DNA of 64,000 nucleotides from Bremia lactucae (lineage: Eukaryota > Oomycota > Peronosporomycetes > Peronosporales > Peronosporaceae), in contig NC_090610.1 of the NCBI RefSeq assembly GCF_004359215.1, positions 13,868,227 to 13,932,226 of the forward strand, given 5' to 3'. The notes below the pieces were generated by a model that did not search any database, was not told the origin of the DNA, and was given only the letters and a program-made list of their open reading frames with translations. The translations under genes and the position numbers were made by a program. Positions 19,669-31,035 of this stretch are shown piece after piece. Position 1 is the stretch's first letter. Every line of letters starts with the position of its first letter.

Positions 19669-22600
19669 TTAAAAAATTGTTGACTTCAACAAAATTCTTT
19701 CTTGACGACATAGCTGGTCATGAAGCTCCTAGTAAAAAAAGTTGCATTAGAGTGAAATGTTAAGCTCAAAGCTTGCTAATACTTACTTGATGACGCCCCC
19801 GATCTGACACGAAGTAATTCTTCAAACGCCGCCGAAGGTTCGATAAAGACGGTTGTAATGTGCAGCTGCTTATATTCAGCAGCTCATGAAAAAGGGTTTT
19901 CCACAAGTCGACTTTCCAGTAACGCTTAAATTGTCTATCAATTCCCCAGTACGTCGAGCCATTCGAGGTTTGGCGGAGCTTAATTTTCATATACTCACCG
20001 AATAGCAAGCAATGCATCGTTCCGCAAAATGCGAACGTATCGATTTGGTGTGTCCAAGGACGCTGCGTCAGCATTTCGACGCATTGAAAACCTTTTGCGT
20101 GACAATTGCCTTTGAAAACTGTACCCTTCGGGTAAAGACTAAGGTCGATCGATCTTCCGTAGTCGATAAGATATAGATCGCCAGCTTGAAAATCTTTGTC
20201 CATGCGCGTATCGTGGATGTCCATTGAAAACTCCGACGCAAGACTTCCACGTATCATTAACCAATTGTCAGGTTTGATATCGCCGTGGAGAACCTTTGCA
20301 GCGTGAAGAAGCTCAATGCATCTCAGCATTTTAATACCATAGAAGACAGCTAACACTTCAGGAAATTGAATGCCACACTGCGAAGAGTTAAGTTAGGCGA
20401 ATTTGATCGAAGGTCTTGCAAACATTTAAAATGTAGTTTGGAATTACCTGCTTGTAGCAATTTAGGACGTCGAATAGCGTTCCGTTTTGGCCCTTATTCA
20501 TAATAAGCAATGCTCCATTCTATTAATCAACGACAGTATTTTTTGTTGATAAATAAGTTTAACTGTTTTTGACATAAAAAGTTGACATACCGGAAACAAA
20601 TGAAGCCCTGTAAAATCTGGCAGTGGGATCTTGTCTTCTGTCGGCCCATTCTTAATTCTTACTTTTTCCTTTATCTTGCTCGTGATGTAGAATTCCCAAG
20701 CAAGATTTTGACGTTCTTTCTCAATCTGATCAGGACAGTAGCGTTAAATGCAGCAATTTGCCTCATCTACAGATTATATACCAATACCTTGACTGCTTTG
20801 GTATGAATGGTGTTTTTTGCCTCGTCAACTATGTTTGCTAAGAAAACACACGCGAATGTTCCAGACCCTAACACTCCCAAGAACTTTAATGTTAGTGTTG
20901 GGCTAGTTTGAAAAATAATTTGCCTCCGCAGCTTCTGTTTATTGCAAGGGATCAGCGGCATTTTCTGCGAATGAAGCTTGACAACATCAGGTCTCGAACA
21001 CAAGTATCGATTTACTCGTCTGCTTGTAATTAGTGCTTGACGATTTTCAAATGTGTATGGATCTAGCTCTAATGCTAACACGGAATCGGTGGAAACGTTC
21101 GAAGTACTTTCTGTTGTAGAAAGCATCAACAATCTTAAGTCAAAAGGTTAGACAAAGAGCAAAAAATAGTAGAGGTAGTGAAATAAATTTCTGTTTCGAT
21201 TGCACAAGTATTAGTAAAGGGCCAAACTTTACCTCGATAGACCCTCTCTTACTTCAGCCTTGGCAATACCTTGATTCCAGCAGCTATAATTTGTGCTGAT
21301 TGATGAGCATAGTCATACTGTATTACGATATTTCTATTCTCCTCTACCTTCCAGCTGACCCCTTCGCGGTGGAATCTATTTGTGCATTCATAAAGATGTC
21401 CTTATTTGTTAAACGTTTATTACGCACCAGATCGTCTCGGGCACCAAGAGGCTTTCTCTTTTCACTCAACGCTTTCTTTCCTGTCCAGGCCTCTCGTTGG
21501 ACACTTTCTTGAAAAATTTGTTTTCCTTGCTTCTTTCTTGATTGGTATTCACCGTACTTATCATTGCTGAAAATGCGAGACGTCTGCTTCTTTTTTGAAG
21601 GCGTAGTAAAGGCGTTTCCAGAAACAACCTGACGCCCTTCCCTCGTAACAGACTCGATGGGGTCTATTTGCACGGATTGACTCGCTGCTACTCTATCGAC
21701 CGAATCGTCAAACACGCTGAAATGAGGCTTCAGCTCAACTGGAGCTTCCTCTACAGCAATCCGAACATTGGATTTTGGTTGTGGTGGGCTGCAAAACATA
21801 TTGTTTACATCCTCCAACGCTACTTGAGTATTAATAGTCACGTCTTCATGGTCTCCGTTAAAAGCTGTTAGTGCCAACTTTCTTGGCGCCACGATAGGTA
21901 AGTTTTCAGTATTGAAGTAATGGTGTTTACAAGAATCTATAGTCGGTGTAGGCGAAGTCCGCATTGTAGCTTTGACTTCGTCAAAAGCTGTACAAGCTGA
22001 AAATTTTGAGGGAGCAGTCAAAGAAGACAACGTTGCATTGCACACAGATTGATTGTCGCAAGTCATATTTTGCAAGTCCCGATGTTCGAGTTGTCGACGC
22101 CTGCCAGCAGTTTGCTCGTACGAATGCGCCCGGATTTCCTCGAAAGAAGTGTGTTCACCCGTTGTAGATGTGATCTGTTTGACGTCATACATCCGCTTTT
22201 CCAGTTCAATTTTTGCTCCCTTTTGAGCCGTGTTATCGCAATCGATAGAATTCTTTAGGGTCGCCTTTACAAGCAAGCCCTCTTCCGCAGCTTTTCCATC
22301 GACTTGCTGTCGCAGCTTGCGTGGACAAAGGGTCAGAAGAGTTTTCTCGCATTTTTTTATGGGCAACGTCAAATTTTCATCATCAAAAATCTGCACAGAG
22401 CTGGCACGAATGCTCGAATGCGATTGATGGTCGGATTGTAGGTCTGGTCCAGCTTGGGTATCGTTTTGAAATTTAACGACATTCCAGCCACTTGGTGCGA
22501 CTTTGTTTTCTTTATCCTGCTGTAGCATAGGTTTAAGTTTTTTCCAGCCGTTATTACCATCAAACGGATCAATAAAAGGTGCCTCAGTATCCTCATAGAT

Positions 22601-23527
22601 GATAAATACCGGTTTGTGTGCATTGGTCTTTTGGACGCGCTCGGACCGTGCAGATGCACGGCGCTGGTGAAGTTGCTGACGCTGTGCATCACTTAGTTCC
22701 AATATTCCATACGTCGGCAAGCTCTCGAGTGCTCGGCGGTACGTTACCTCATTTATATCGTTATTTTCCGTTCCCTCGGTCATTTTTAGCCATTGGCGGC
22801 TCATGCGTCTCTGAAATTCCTTGTATTTTTTCTCTAATAAATCTTGAGGCTCTGCAGACCTACAACGAATAAGATTAAATTGGCTTTTCGAGCGAAAATT
22901 TAAACACAAAACGTACTTTTGACTGGCTTTTAGATATATTTTGTGGGCTTGAGGGTAATTGGCCATCGTCTCAAGGACGTATGCCCAGCCAATGTAAAAG
23001 AGAGATACACGCTCACCAATCTTGTTGTGATACAAGTATTTAAATATGTCTTTGGGGTTGGACACCAAGTCCGCCTAGAGCCAAACATCATGTCAACGCC
23101 AAGACATAAAAGCTTTATGAGCTGCGTAAATCACCCTTACATATTGTATCCACAGCCGGATATATCTCATGTCGTTCTTGTATTGAGGGTTTTTTTTGAG
23201 CTTGCGCGTGCAGTTCTCCAGCACAGCGAACTTTTTCTGAGTGTCCTCCGGCATATTATCCTCGAGCCAGCGCACAAGTTCGAGCCAGGGGGCAAGAGGG
23301 TCGTCTCCATTATAATTCATGACGTAGTTTTTTTTAGCATGAAACTCGTCCTCGAGTTGAAGCTTGGAAAGGTATGAGTCATGGGTGCGTAGGGCTTTGT
23401 TTAGGTCTGTCACATTGCGGCCCCGCTTAAGCGGTACAACATTCTCTTTCGAGTGTTCCCATTCATATTGTTCCAGATTACGCTTCCGACTGCAGGAAAT
23501 GTTGCCTTGTCGGAATGATTTCGTCAT
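19669..23527 (-). CDS. BUB1: MADBUB: combined Mad3/BubR1-Bub1 spindle-checkpoint kinase, 9 exons
   Basis: Minus-strand exons: 23141-23527, 22917-23074, 21348-22859, 21233-21295, 20788-21133, 20591-20725, 20448-20519, 19787-20377, 19669-19728. All joints are GT-AG and phases agree, giving 1107 residues (human BUB1 is 1085). Motifs in order: KEN box 27-29; Mad3/BUB1 TPR region (about 60-200, IGERVSLFYIGWAYVLE); ABBA motif FIIYED (about 267); second KEN (about 298); ABBA-like VQIFDD (about 337); Bub3-binding GLEBS (VTINTQVALEDVNNMF, about 522); FSVFDD (about 562); C-terminal kinase with LGSGTF, AVK, HGDIKPDN and DYG in place of DFG. KEN and ABBA motifs restrain APC/C-Cdc20; the kinase half is Bub1-like, acting at kinetochores. 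Having both halves marks the unduplicated ancestral form. The start is the first in-frame ATG. The 63 bp fourth exon was placed from splice sites and phase alone. Confidence 0.92.
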
Positions 23528-23699
23528 AGCGCTCACAACTTCTTCCAGGTAGTTTCGTCAAACGCTGCACTTGCTCTCGAAGTGCGGTCAATCGAGTGCG
23601 GACTTGCGATCTGCGTAACAACTATTTTAAGAGTTTAAAACATCCCGCCATTTCAAAGCTTTTTTTAATTTTTCAAAAGGTGAATTTTTGAAAGTATTG
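23528..23699. other. upstream region of MADBUB
   Basis: Promoter and 5' UTR of the minus-strand gene are expected here. No other feature was recognised. Confidence 0.4.
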
Positions 23700-24227
23700 G
23701 TTTTCCGATAAAAATTATTACTTTTCGGCAGAATCCCCTTAGTTTGATATGATTGGCTACTTTATGCATGTATAGCGCTAACGTAGCAAGACCTTTAGAC
23801 TCAGAGAGTCTCTTAGTTCTATAGAACTAGTGGTTTTAACAACTCAGGGAGTCGTACAAGCTAATAAAGCTTAACGAATGGGATTCAGGGGTTCGTAGAA
23901 CCAAGTGGCAACTAGTGCCCAAGAGTATATACCTTAGAAAGGCTTCTATCTCTTTCAGATCAATGCGCAAGCCTTAGGAAGACACTTAATGCTTTAAGAT
24001 CAAAAGGGAAACTGCACTTTATTTAATTATTTAATCTAAAACCTTACCCTAGCTAATTTAAAATATAGATTTCGGCTGCCAGATTTATATGGCGGCGACC
24101 ACATTTGTTACCCATAATAAATAGGATTTAGGTAATTAACTATTTTAGAATAGGATAAATAGGTGTATTACTTATAAGGTAAATGTACCACAACAACGGT
24201 TCTCCAACCGATGTGTGCCCCATTACA
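23700..24227 (-). repeat. Gypsy family B 3' LTR, outer limit uncertain
   Basis: The inner border is clear: the plus strand reads GCCCCATTACA, then CCCTCCCCCATC, which on the minus strand is a purine tract followed by TGTAATGGGGC. This is the same arrangement as the polypurine tract and 3' LTR of family A. A stretch near 23735-23790 resembles 33955-34015. The outer end could not be fixed and 23700 is a guess. Confidence 0.45.
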
Positions 24228-24335
24228 CCCTCCCCCATCAGACTGTTGACACCGAGTGACAACATTCGCTTCATTATCTCTTTGAGGTTGGAACCTAAAC
24301 AGCTAATCGTTCGGTTGTGTTTTTTTATTTGTCCC

Positions 24336-25689
24336 ATGACAATCAAGCGTGAGTCACAGACTCTTAGCACCTTCCTCGACGATGAGGGAATGGTGGACTT
24401 TGAAAGTCACACTCCATCGGAGGATGAGGAACAGGACCGTCGCTCTGACACGCCTTCTCCTCCGGATGAACGCCGGCAGGCCCCGAATCCGTTCCCAGAA
24501 CGTGGTGCCGCTGATATCTTAACTGCATTGAGCAGGACACAGGACCCTTAGTCCATCATCATTACGAATTCGCTGGATGAAGAGCAAGAGCGGGCAATCC
24601 TCATAGAGGAACAAGCTCGTCGTCGAGCTGCCGAGACAGCAATAGCTAAAGCTCATAGTGAATATAGATTCGCTCCGCTTAGTGCGGAAGAGCGTCTCAA
24701 AGAGATCGCGGGTCAAAGTTTGGCCATCTGGACCTCCGGTGACTCGGAGAGGACGCCGGAGGAGATAGCTGATCGCGGCGCTATTCATCAGCGATACCTT
24801 ACGCCAAGATAATGAGGCGAGGTCAGTATCTGACGCGTTTACGTGATCAAGTCCGTGGGGCTTCGGTGACCTCAATGAAAAAAATTCCGATTGTTTTATT
24901 GCCAAACGAAACAAGAAGTGAAAACGAAGTCTTATTTGAGAACTGGGTCCATCGGGCCCGCCGCCTCCCCAATATTTGGAATATCAGAGCGTCTGCGGAT
25001 GTGGCTGATGTTCGTTTGGAACGAAAGCTTCGCTTCGTTTTCGCCAACCTTAAGGCCAAAGGCCACATACGTTCGGCATTTATGCCACAGAACGAAGAAA
25101 GGTCTAGCCGATATTCCAGTGCTTCGGTTGACCGAGCAACCCTTGCTCGAAGCCGCACTGAGACTTTAGATCCACCTTATCCCACTTCTAGTGGTGGAAA
25201 AGCGTCGTTTGACGCGAGTTGACCCTGAGCTTGGCGCTCAAAAACGTCAACGGCGTACGGGCAATCTTGCCGAAGAGGTACTTCAAGCTCCTAAGAGTTT
25301 TCGGAAGAGGGGTATCAGACACTTCACCCGGCATAGTTATTGGCCCTTACGACGACGTCGCTAAAGAAGTTTCGTCACGTGAAACTGAAGGTTCCCTCGT
25401 GCATCAAGCAGCGCGGGAGGGGGCCGACATCTCGACGGAAGCATTTGATGCTTTAAAGCACGAGGTACAACTTCTTCGTGAGAGCCTTTCTCGGGTCGAG
25501 AGCTCTTTTGAGGCGGTTCAGAACCGTCTCTCGATGCTGGAGCGTCAGCAACCTTGTTTAGAGGCCCAGCTGGACATCCTGGTTAGGATGCAGCAATCTG
25601 TAGCACCGCCGCCTGTCTCGGCGCAAGCGCCTTTAAGTGCACGTCCTTGCTGTACCTTCACCATCAAATGTATCCGGCACAGCCGCTAA
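24336..25689 (+). pseudogene. family B antisense ORF (opposite strand to its pol)
   Basis: It starts at an ATG (MTIKRESQ) 108 bp from the LTR. It continues through an in-frame TAG (near 24549), a TAATG frame break at 24811 and another shift near 25220. It has an acidic/Pro-rich N-terminus, an Arg/Glu-rich helix (about 24580-24700), a segment starting MKKIPIVLLPNET, and a C-terminal coiled coil (about 25450-25590). The gag-pol strand of this element is minus, so this ORF is antisense and convergent with the integrase. The layout and the IPI...NET and coiled-coil features match the family A ORF at 52189-53690. Function unknown; a gag-like structural role is possible. Confidence 0.6.
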
Positions 25690-28209
25690 GTGAGCCATTT
25701 TGCTCAATCGCTCAACAAAATCACTATGCCAGAGGTACCAGCCAACAAAATCCATACTAATGGACTCCAACACCCTATGGGTACAGGCAGACATGCCAGT
25801 GGCGCAGCAGCATGCGCCGAGAGTTTGACCCGTTGGCAAGTTTCGCATGTGCGAACATATGTGCTGACCCATTTATAAAGTTTGGGCCACCAATAAATCT
25901 GGCTTACAGAGCCGTAGGTCAATTCTCTACCGGGATGGCCACTAAGGATAGTATCGTGTGTCTCAAAGAGGATTCGGTACTTCAAATCCTCATTATGAGG
26001 AACAACGACGCGCGGAGGATCCACAGCGTCCGCAATAAAGCAACAGGTCGTTATCGATTTCTATCGATATCGATAGAAATCGATTTGTAACCTTGCACGC
26101 AAACGTGCCGACAATTCAAAACCCGATTCAGTGCTCTTTAGAGCTCGTAGCAGAGCGACACACTGTTCATCCTTGGCGTAAACAGAACGGATTAATTCAG
26201 TAAGAGGCGACATAATCCGGCCTGCGTGATAACGCATCGGCCAAAGCATTCTGCTTGCCAGGCTTATACTTCACCTCGAAGTTGTAATAGGTGAAAAAGG
26301 ATAGTTATCGGGCCATTCTCTGCGAGAGATGGGGCGACTTAGTCGCAGTGCGTAATGACGCGTGATTTGTATATATCACAAACGGCTTAGAGCCGAGCAG
26401 ATGATCTCTGAATTTGACGGGAGCATACTCCATGGCAAGTAACTCTTTGTCATGAACTTGGTAGTTCTTTGCCGCAGCTTTAAGCTGTCTAGATTCGAAC
26501 GCAATAACAGGTTCACGCCCATCAGCATCTGTTTGTAACTGAGCCCTGCCAATGGCGAAATCTGATGAGTCACAGACGACACTGAAAGGTCAATTTGGAT
26601 TCGGCAATGCCAGAATCAGGGCATGGATAAAATACGAATTTTAACTGCTTGAAAAGCATTATGTTCTGTGCTAGTCTAGCACCATTCTATATCCAATTTA
26701 AGAAAATTAGATAATGGCCTAGCCATATCAGCGTAATTTTCGCTATAGTTGTGTAAATTATTGGCGAGACCCAACAACTCACGCAAATCCTTTTGGTTTT
26801 AGGAACCGGCCAATTTACTATGGCTTTTACCTTAGCGGGACCCGCTTTAAGGCCTCGCTTCCTAATGAAGCATCATAAAAAAACAATTTCTCGCCAAAAA
26901 TGCATCTAGATGCATTGGCATACAATTTATTTGTGCGCATACACTCGAGCCTGCTTGCAAATGGTCTAGATGGTTTTCCATATCTGACCGACCCTGCTCC
27001 GCACGGCTATGGACGAAGATGGCATCAAAAAGTCTGTGCATAACCTCGATGAGGGCGGAACAGTTGCGTCACTAGACAATTAAATGTTGCCGGGGCGTCA
27101 CCAGACAATTAAACGTTGCCGAAGCGTTAGAAAGCCCTTGTGGCATAACCAACCACTCCCATAGCATACCGCTTGGAGTGCTAACTGTTGTAAGCGGGAT
27201 AGCTCGCATGAGCAGTTGGTCATAACCATCGACTAAGTCAACTGCACTGTACATTGTACATCCCACCATATTTTTCTGAAAAATATACTTTCTAGGAATG
27301 GGAATTTGTGCTGGTATAGTGGCAGCATTAAGCTTTTTAGAAGCATGTATAATGCACAATTTACCGTTTTGCTTTTTAACACAAAACGTCGGTGTCGAAT
27401 CGAAACTTTGCTTTCTCGTACCATCCAGCCTCGTGCTTAGCACGGAAGAAACCGTCAATGACGTCAACTGTTCCCTTGGTAAAGGCAACTATCGTGTGAC
27501 ACAAATATTTGGTTCCCGGAACCAAGTCAATTTCATGACGGACATTTCTATCTGCAGGTAAAACAGATGGTGGATTGGTACATACCACATCTTGGAATTC
27601 ATGTGTCAAGGAATAAATGGATCCGTAGGATCTTAAAGGATCGATGACCCACTCCGCGCACTAAGTGCAGCTTTTGTGTCATCCAGGATAGCTTCGTCCA
27701 GAAGTGACATGAGTTTAACTCAATCGTTGGTCGAATAACCACCATCTCGGATAAGTCGTCAGCCTTTAAAGCTCGGCCGCACTCATCAATAGACATTTCG
27801 TCTAGCTCTAAAGAGCATGTAACGAGGGGATTGCCGCAAGGCTAATTTCTCCCGTAATGTTACCGGTTACACCATTTACAAGCGTATGTAATTGCTCACT
27901 CGTATCACTTCGTGAGATTATAAACGCTACGCGTTTTCCTTGTCTTGAAGTAGAGACAATACGCCTCTTAGAGGCCGGAACATTCACGTTCCCGAATGTT
28001 CCAGCCTGTATTGGTTGTATATCAGAGATGGTGTCTAATTCGACATCCGACAAGGAGTTAGGTAACTCAATTTCCTTGTCCAGCGACCATTTACGTATCG
28101 CTAAACTCTTTTCAAAGGGGGAACTCGCTCGAGCAAGAATAATTAAGCTCTTGCTCATCACGCATTGACCATAAGATAGAAAATGCGAAGAATACCAATG
28201 TTGATTCAA
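25633..28209 (-). pseudogene. Gypsy family B pol (RT, RNase H, integrase), decayed
   Basis: Reading right to left: linker region (28209-27600); RT N-terminal part (RHEIDLVPGTKY, about 27540); RT fingers and palm (DLVDGYDQLLMR and STPSGMLWEWLVMPQGLS, 27490-27070); thumb and RNase H remnants (about 27000-26250); and integrase with an HHCC zinc motif (HDTILSGHP ... CETCQRVK, about 25980-25830). Many frameshifts and stops. The sense gag and 5' LTR are missing, cut near 28210. Confidence 0.85.
26053..26084. repeat. 32 bp perfect palindrome
   Basis: The two 16 bp halves, ATCGATTTCTATCGAT and its complement, meet at 26068/26069 with no spacer. It contains three ATCGAT hexamers and lies between the integrase and RNase H remnants. 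Confidence 0.95.
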
Positions 28210-28399
28210 TCAACATTGAAGTGGACAAACTCAGTACCAGCGATAAGGCTATTGATGAGTTAGGTAAAGATGCTGAAAGACTCAGCATCGAAAACAATAT
28301 TATTAGTGAGAATAATAATGGTGTCACTAATAAGGTGAATGACATCGCCGCAATGGGCACCATTCGCACTGAAGACAAAACCGAGTCAGCAGGTGAATT

Positions 28400-29305
28400 C
28401 CTTCTGGCTGGTCCGTTTCGTACAAGATTCCATCGCGATGCGGTGGACCGACAGAAACGTAATTCTGATAAAAAGAAAGAGCAAATGTTCTTTCATTAAA
28501 TGTTAGTGATCTAGTCCTACTATCTACGGTAAACCTACCAAAACATGTAGTGACGAATGTGAGCAGTAATAATTAATGCCCAAGTATATCGGCCCGTTTC
28601 GTGTACTGCACCGCCAAGCCAATGCGTACACGACAGAGCTGCCTCGTAGGATGCGTACACATCCTACTTTTTATGTTGGGCGTCTCCGCCTGTACCATCA
28701 GATCGAGAATTCTTCCGATTCCGGATCACACCGGAACGGTCTAAGGCGTCTGTCAACGCCTGATGGTCCCGATCTAAAGCATGATAGTCTCGGGACGAAG
28801 TCTGGTTCTCACGAACTAGACGATCTACAACATCCTCAAAGGATGAGATCTCTTGACGAGCTGTCACAAGCTCGTTTTGAAGGGACTAGTGCATCCTTTC
28901 GTTCGCCAGTTGATCAGTCGCAACCTGCGCACAATGTTTCAACTGGTCACGAAAAATATTACGACCGTCACCGCGAGTTAGCGGTGACGGGACCGCTCGT
29001 GATCAATGTCCTCCCTTAAATATGAAAGGGTGTTACCAGAACCTAATGTTGATTCGGGTTCGTCGAACGAGGTGAACCCGATTTTTCCTCCATTGACGGA
29101 TTCGAGTGGTGAAAAGCGCTTTCTTGTTGAACGCTTCTCGAACCACCATGAGGCGAAAGGGGTTCGAACCAGTTGCCAACTAGTGCTCACTTGACCTTTA
29201 CATTAGGTTATGAGCCCAAGACCCGCAGACTATCGCGTCTCTTGGCGAGAAATCCACCCGCGCACGATAGTTGGCAACCTCGTAAAAGGATTGGAGGTTC
29301 TTAAT
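28400..29305 (+). pseudogene. Gypsy integrase C-terminus and chromodomain (sense plus), family C type
   Basis: Integrase tail motifs (AVDRQKRN, DLVLLSTVNLPKHVVTNVS, KYIGPFRVLHRQ, HPTFYVGRLR) run to about 28700. A Ser/Asp-rich linker follows, then a chromodomain start (KRFLVERFSNH) near 29110-29180. The domain end (NPPAHDSWQPR) is near 29260, with about 60 bp of extra sequence between. It belongs to a plus-sense element whose 3' LTR is at 30521 and is joined abruptly to the minus-sense family B pol near 28210. Confidence 0.8.
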
Positions 29306-29344
29306 CCCTACGCGCATCTCACAAGAGATGAACGTCCTCCAATC

Positions 29345-30386
29345 AGGATATTTAAGGAAGTATGCTTTTTAGACGCATGACCTGCGCCCTTATAACAGCA
29401 TGGACATGAGTCCCCCACGAGAGGCAAGGTATCCCTGCCTTTATAGAATACGGTACAGCTTGTGGCGTGCACCGACTACGGTCCAAGGAATGGGCGTTTA
29501 CGAAAAGTATCCAGTGTAGCAAGCCCGACCTCGCGCCTATGCTTTGCACATTCTGTCCAAATGCGTCCCAAGCTTGGAACAAAGGAGTGACATCTTACAA
29601 GTGAGCCACCGATGGCGAAAAAAGCATCGATGAAGAATTCCGTTTCGTCCTCATCAGGCTTATGAAGCCTGGATGAGTCGAATAACGGATTATAGTACCG
29701 ATCATTGGTCTTACCAGACCAACGCGTTAGGTTGCCCTTAGAGGCCAACCAAGGATTCTTTTCAAGAGCAAATGCAAAACATTGCGGTGCGTCTCCCGTT
29801 GGCTCATGTTAAAGTTAACGCTAACATGGCTCTCGGAGCGATCCTTAGAACTACTCCGTTCCTTGTGATGCATACTAGCACCACCAGTAGTATGCTTATC
29901 GAAGTGATCTCGAAGATCACTTCGTTCCTCTTGATGCATTCTGACATCGCCACAGCGGTAGTCGTCCATGGAGTAGTCACAAGATGGCTCCGCACCCAAA
30001 AGGGTCCAACGAAGCGTCAAACAACTCCGTCATTACCTCTTTGGTTGTCACGTGAGAACCCGAAGGTTTCATGGACCTGGCCTCAGTTGACTGGAAGGGC
30101 TTAACAGTTTTTTCACCGAGTCCGGCGATGGCGCCGACTCGGCTGAGTCACCTACCACGGGGGTAGCAGGTGACTTGTCACCTGCAAAGGGAGTAGCAAG
30201 TGACTTATACCAGTCACCTCCAATTGGAGTAGGAGGTGACTTCTTCCTCGCAGTAGACGCATGAGCGTCTAATGAAACATTTGCATTACTAACAGATGCA
30301 CTGATTCGTGCAGCTGTCAGCTTTGCGGCCTCACGGGCGACGCGCACGTGATAGATACCATGCGCAAACGAATTGATTATAAACAA
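29345..30386 (-). pseudogene. family C antisense ORF (gag-like), decayed
   Basis: Several minus-strand frames in sequence (30386-30069, 30020-29727, 29748-29476, 29582-29352) form one broken reading. It is open from 134 bp inside the 3' LTR, with a Ala/Arg-rich start and no ATG in this copy. A Ser/Pro/Gly segment with a threefold KS-ATP-GD repeat (about 30120-30240) follows, then His/Arg/Asp-rich and helical parts. It points toward the chromodomain, opposite to the element's sense strand, as in families A and B. Protein family not recognised. Confidence 0.5.
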
Positions 30387-30520
30387 AAATCAATATTGAA
30401 ATACAATTGGAGTTTTTAAATAAAAAACCAATAATGCAAAATTTACAGGGAAATAGATAATAGTATTTTTCTGTCACTCCACATCAGTCACTATTGTAAC
30501 TTTTAGCTAGAAGGGTGATG

Positions 30521-31026
30521 TGTTGGAGTGTCCCGTTAGATAAATATTATGTCCAGTAAGAGGAATAAACCACATTATATCCTACGAGAGAAAATAACTA
30601 AAGAAGTACATATTATTATCTTTATTAATTTTGACTTAATAGTTCGCATATAACCAAATTTGGTACTATTGACGCAATAAGGCTTAGTTCAATCGATTGG
30701 TTGATTTAAGTTTGAAATCAACCCCGCAAATCGTCATAAGACACAATTGTGCGGTGCGTAAGTAGGCGCCAATATTTTTGTTACTAATATAATTAAGTCA
30801 GTAGTAGATAGAAGATCGCTACGTAGGAACTTAATATATTCAAGCAGTTTTACTTTTGCCCTATTCTAAAGCTTTGGAATGTAGTTTTAGTAGTTAGGAC
30901 TACTTAGCTACTTAGAACCTTACCTGCACGTCGGGTTCGTAAATAAGTCAAGGCGCCCAACCTTCACTGGAATCAGTTTAGATTGCTAGTACTATTATCA
31001 GTTCTAGCAAAGGGGGCCCCGCTATA
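30521..31026 (+). repeat. family C LTR copy 1 (3' LTR)
   Basis: It starts TGTTGGAGTGTCCCGTTA just after purine tract AGAAGGGTGATG and ends GGGCCCCGCTATA. It is the reverse complement of the repeats at 41775, 49339 and 63547: for example it shares AACCAAATTTGGTA and TGCGGTGCG. The tract fixes the sense strand as plus. Confidence 0.78.
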
Positions 31027-31035
31027 CCCAACCTA

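Noticed and set aside
25690..28210. Internal inversion of a single Gypsy element (plus gag at 24.3-25.7 kb, minus pol, plus integrase end at 28.4 kb)
   Set aside because: LTR/PPT polarity and the repeated pattern in families A and C are better explained by an antisense ORF next to a minus-sense pol. The plus integrase piece belongs to a different element with its own 3' LTR at 30521.
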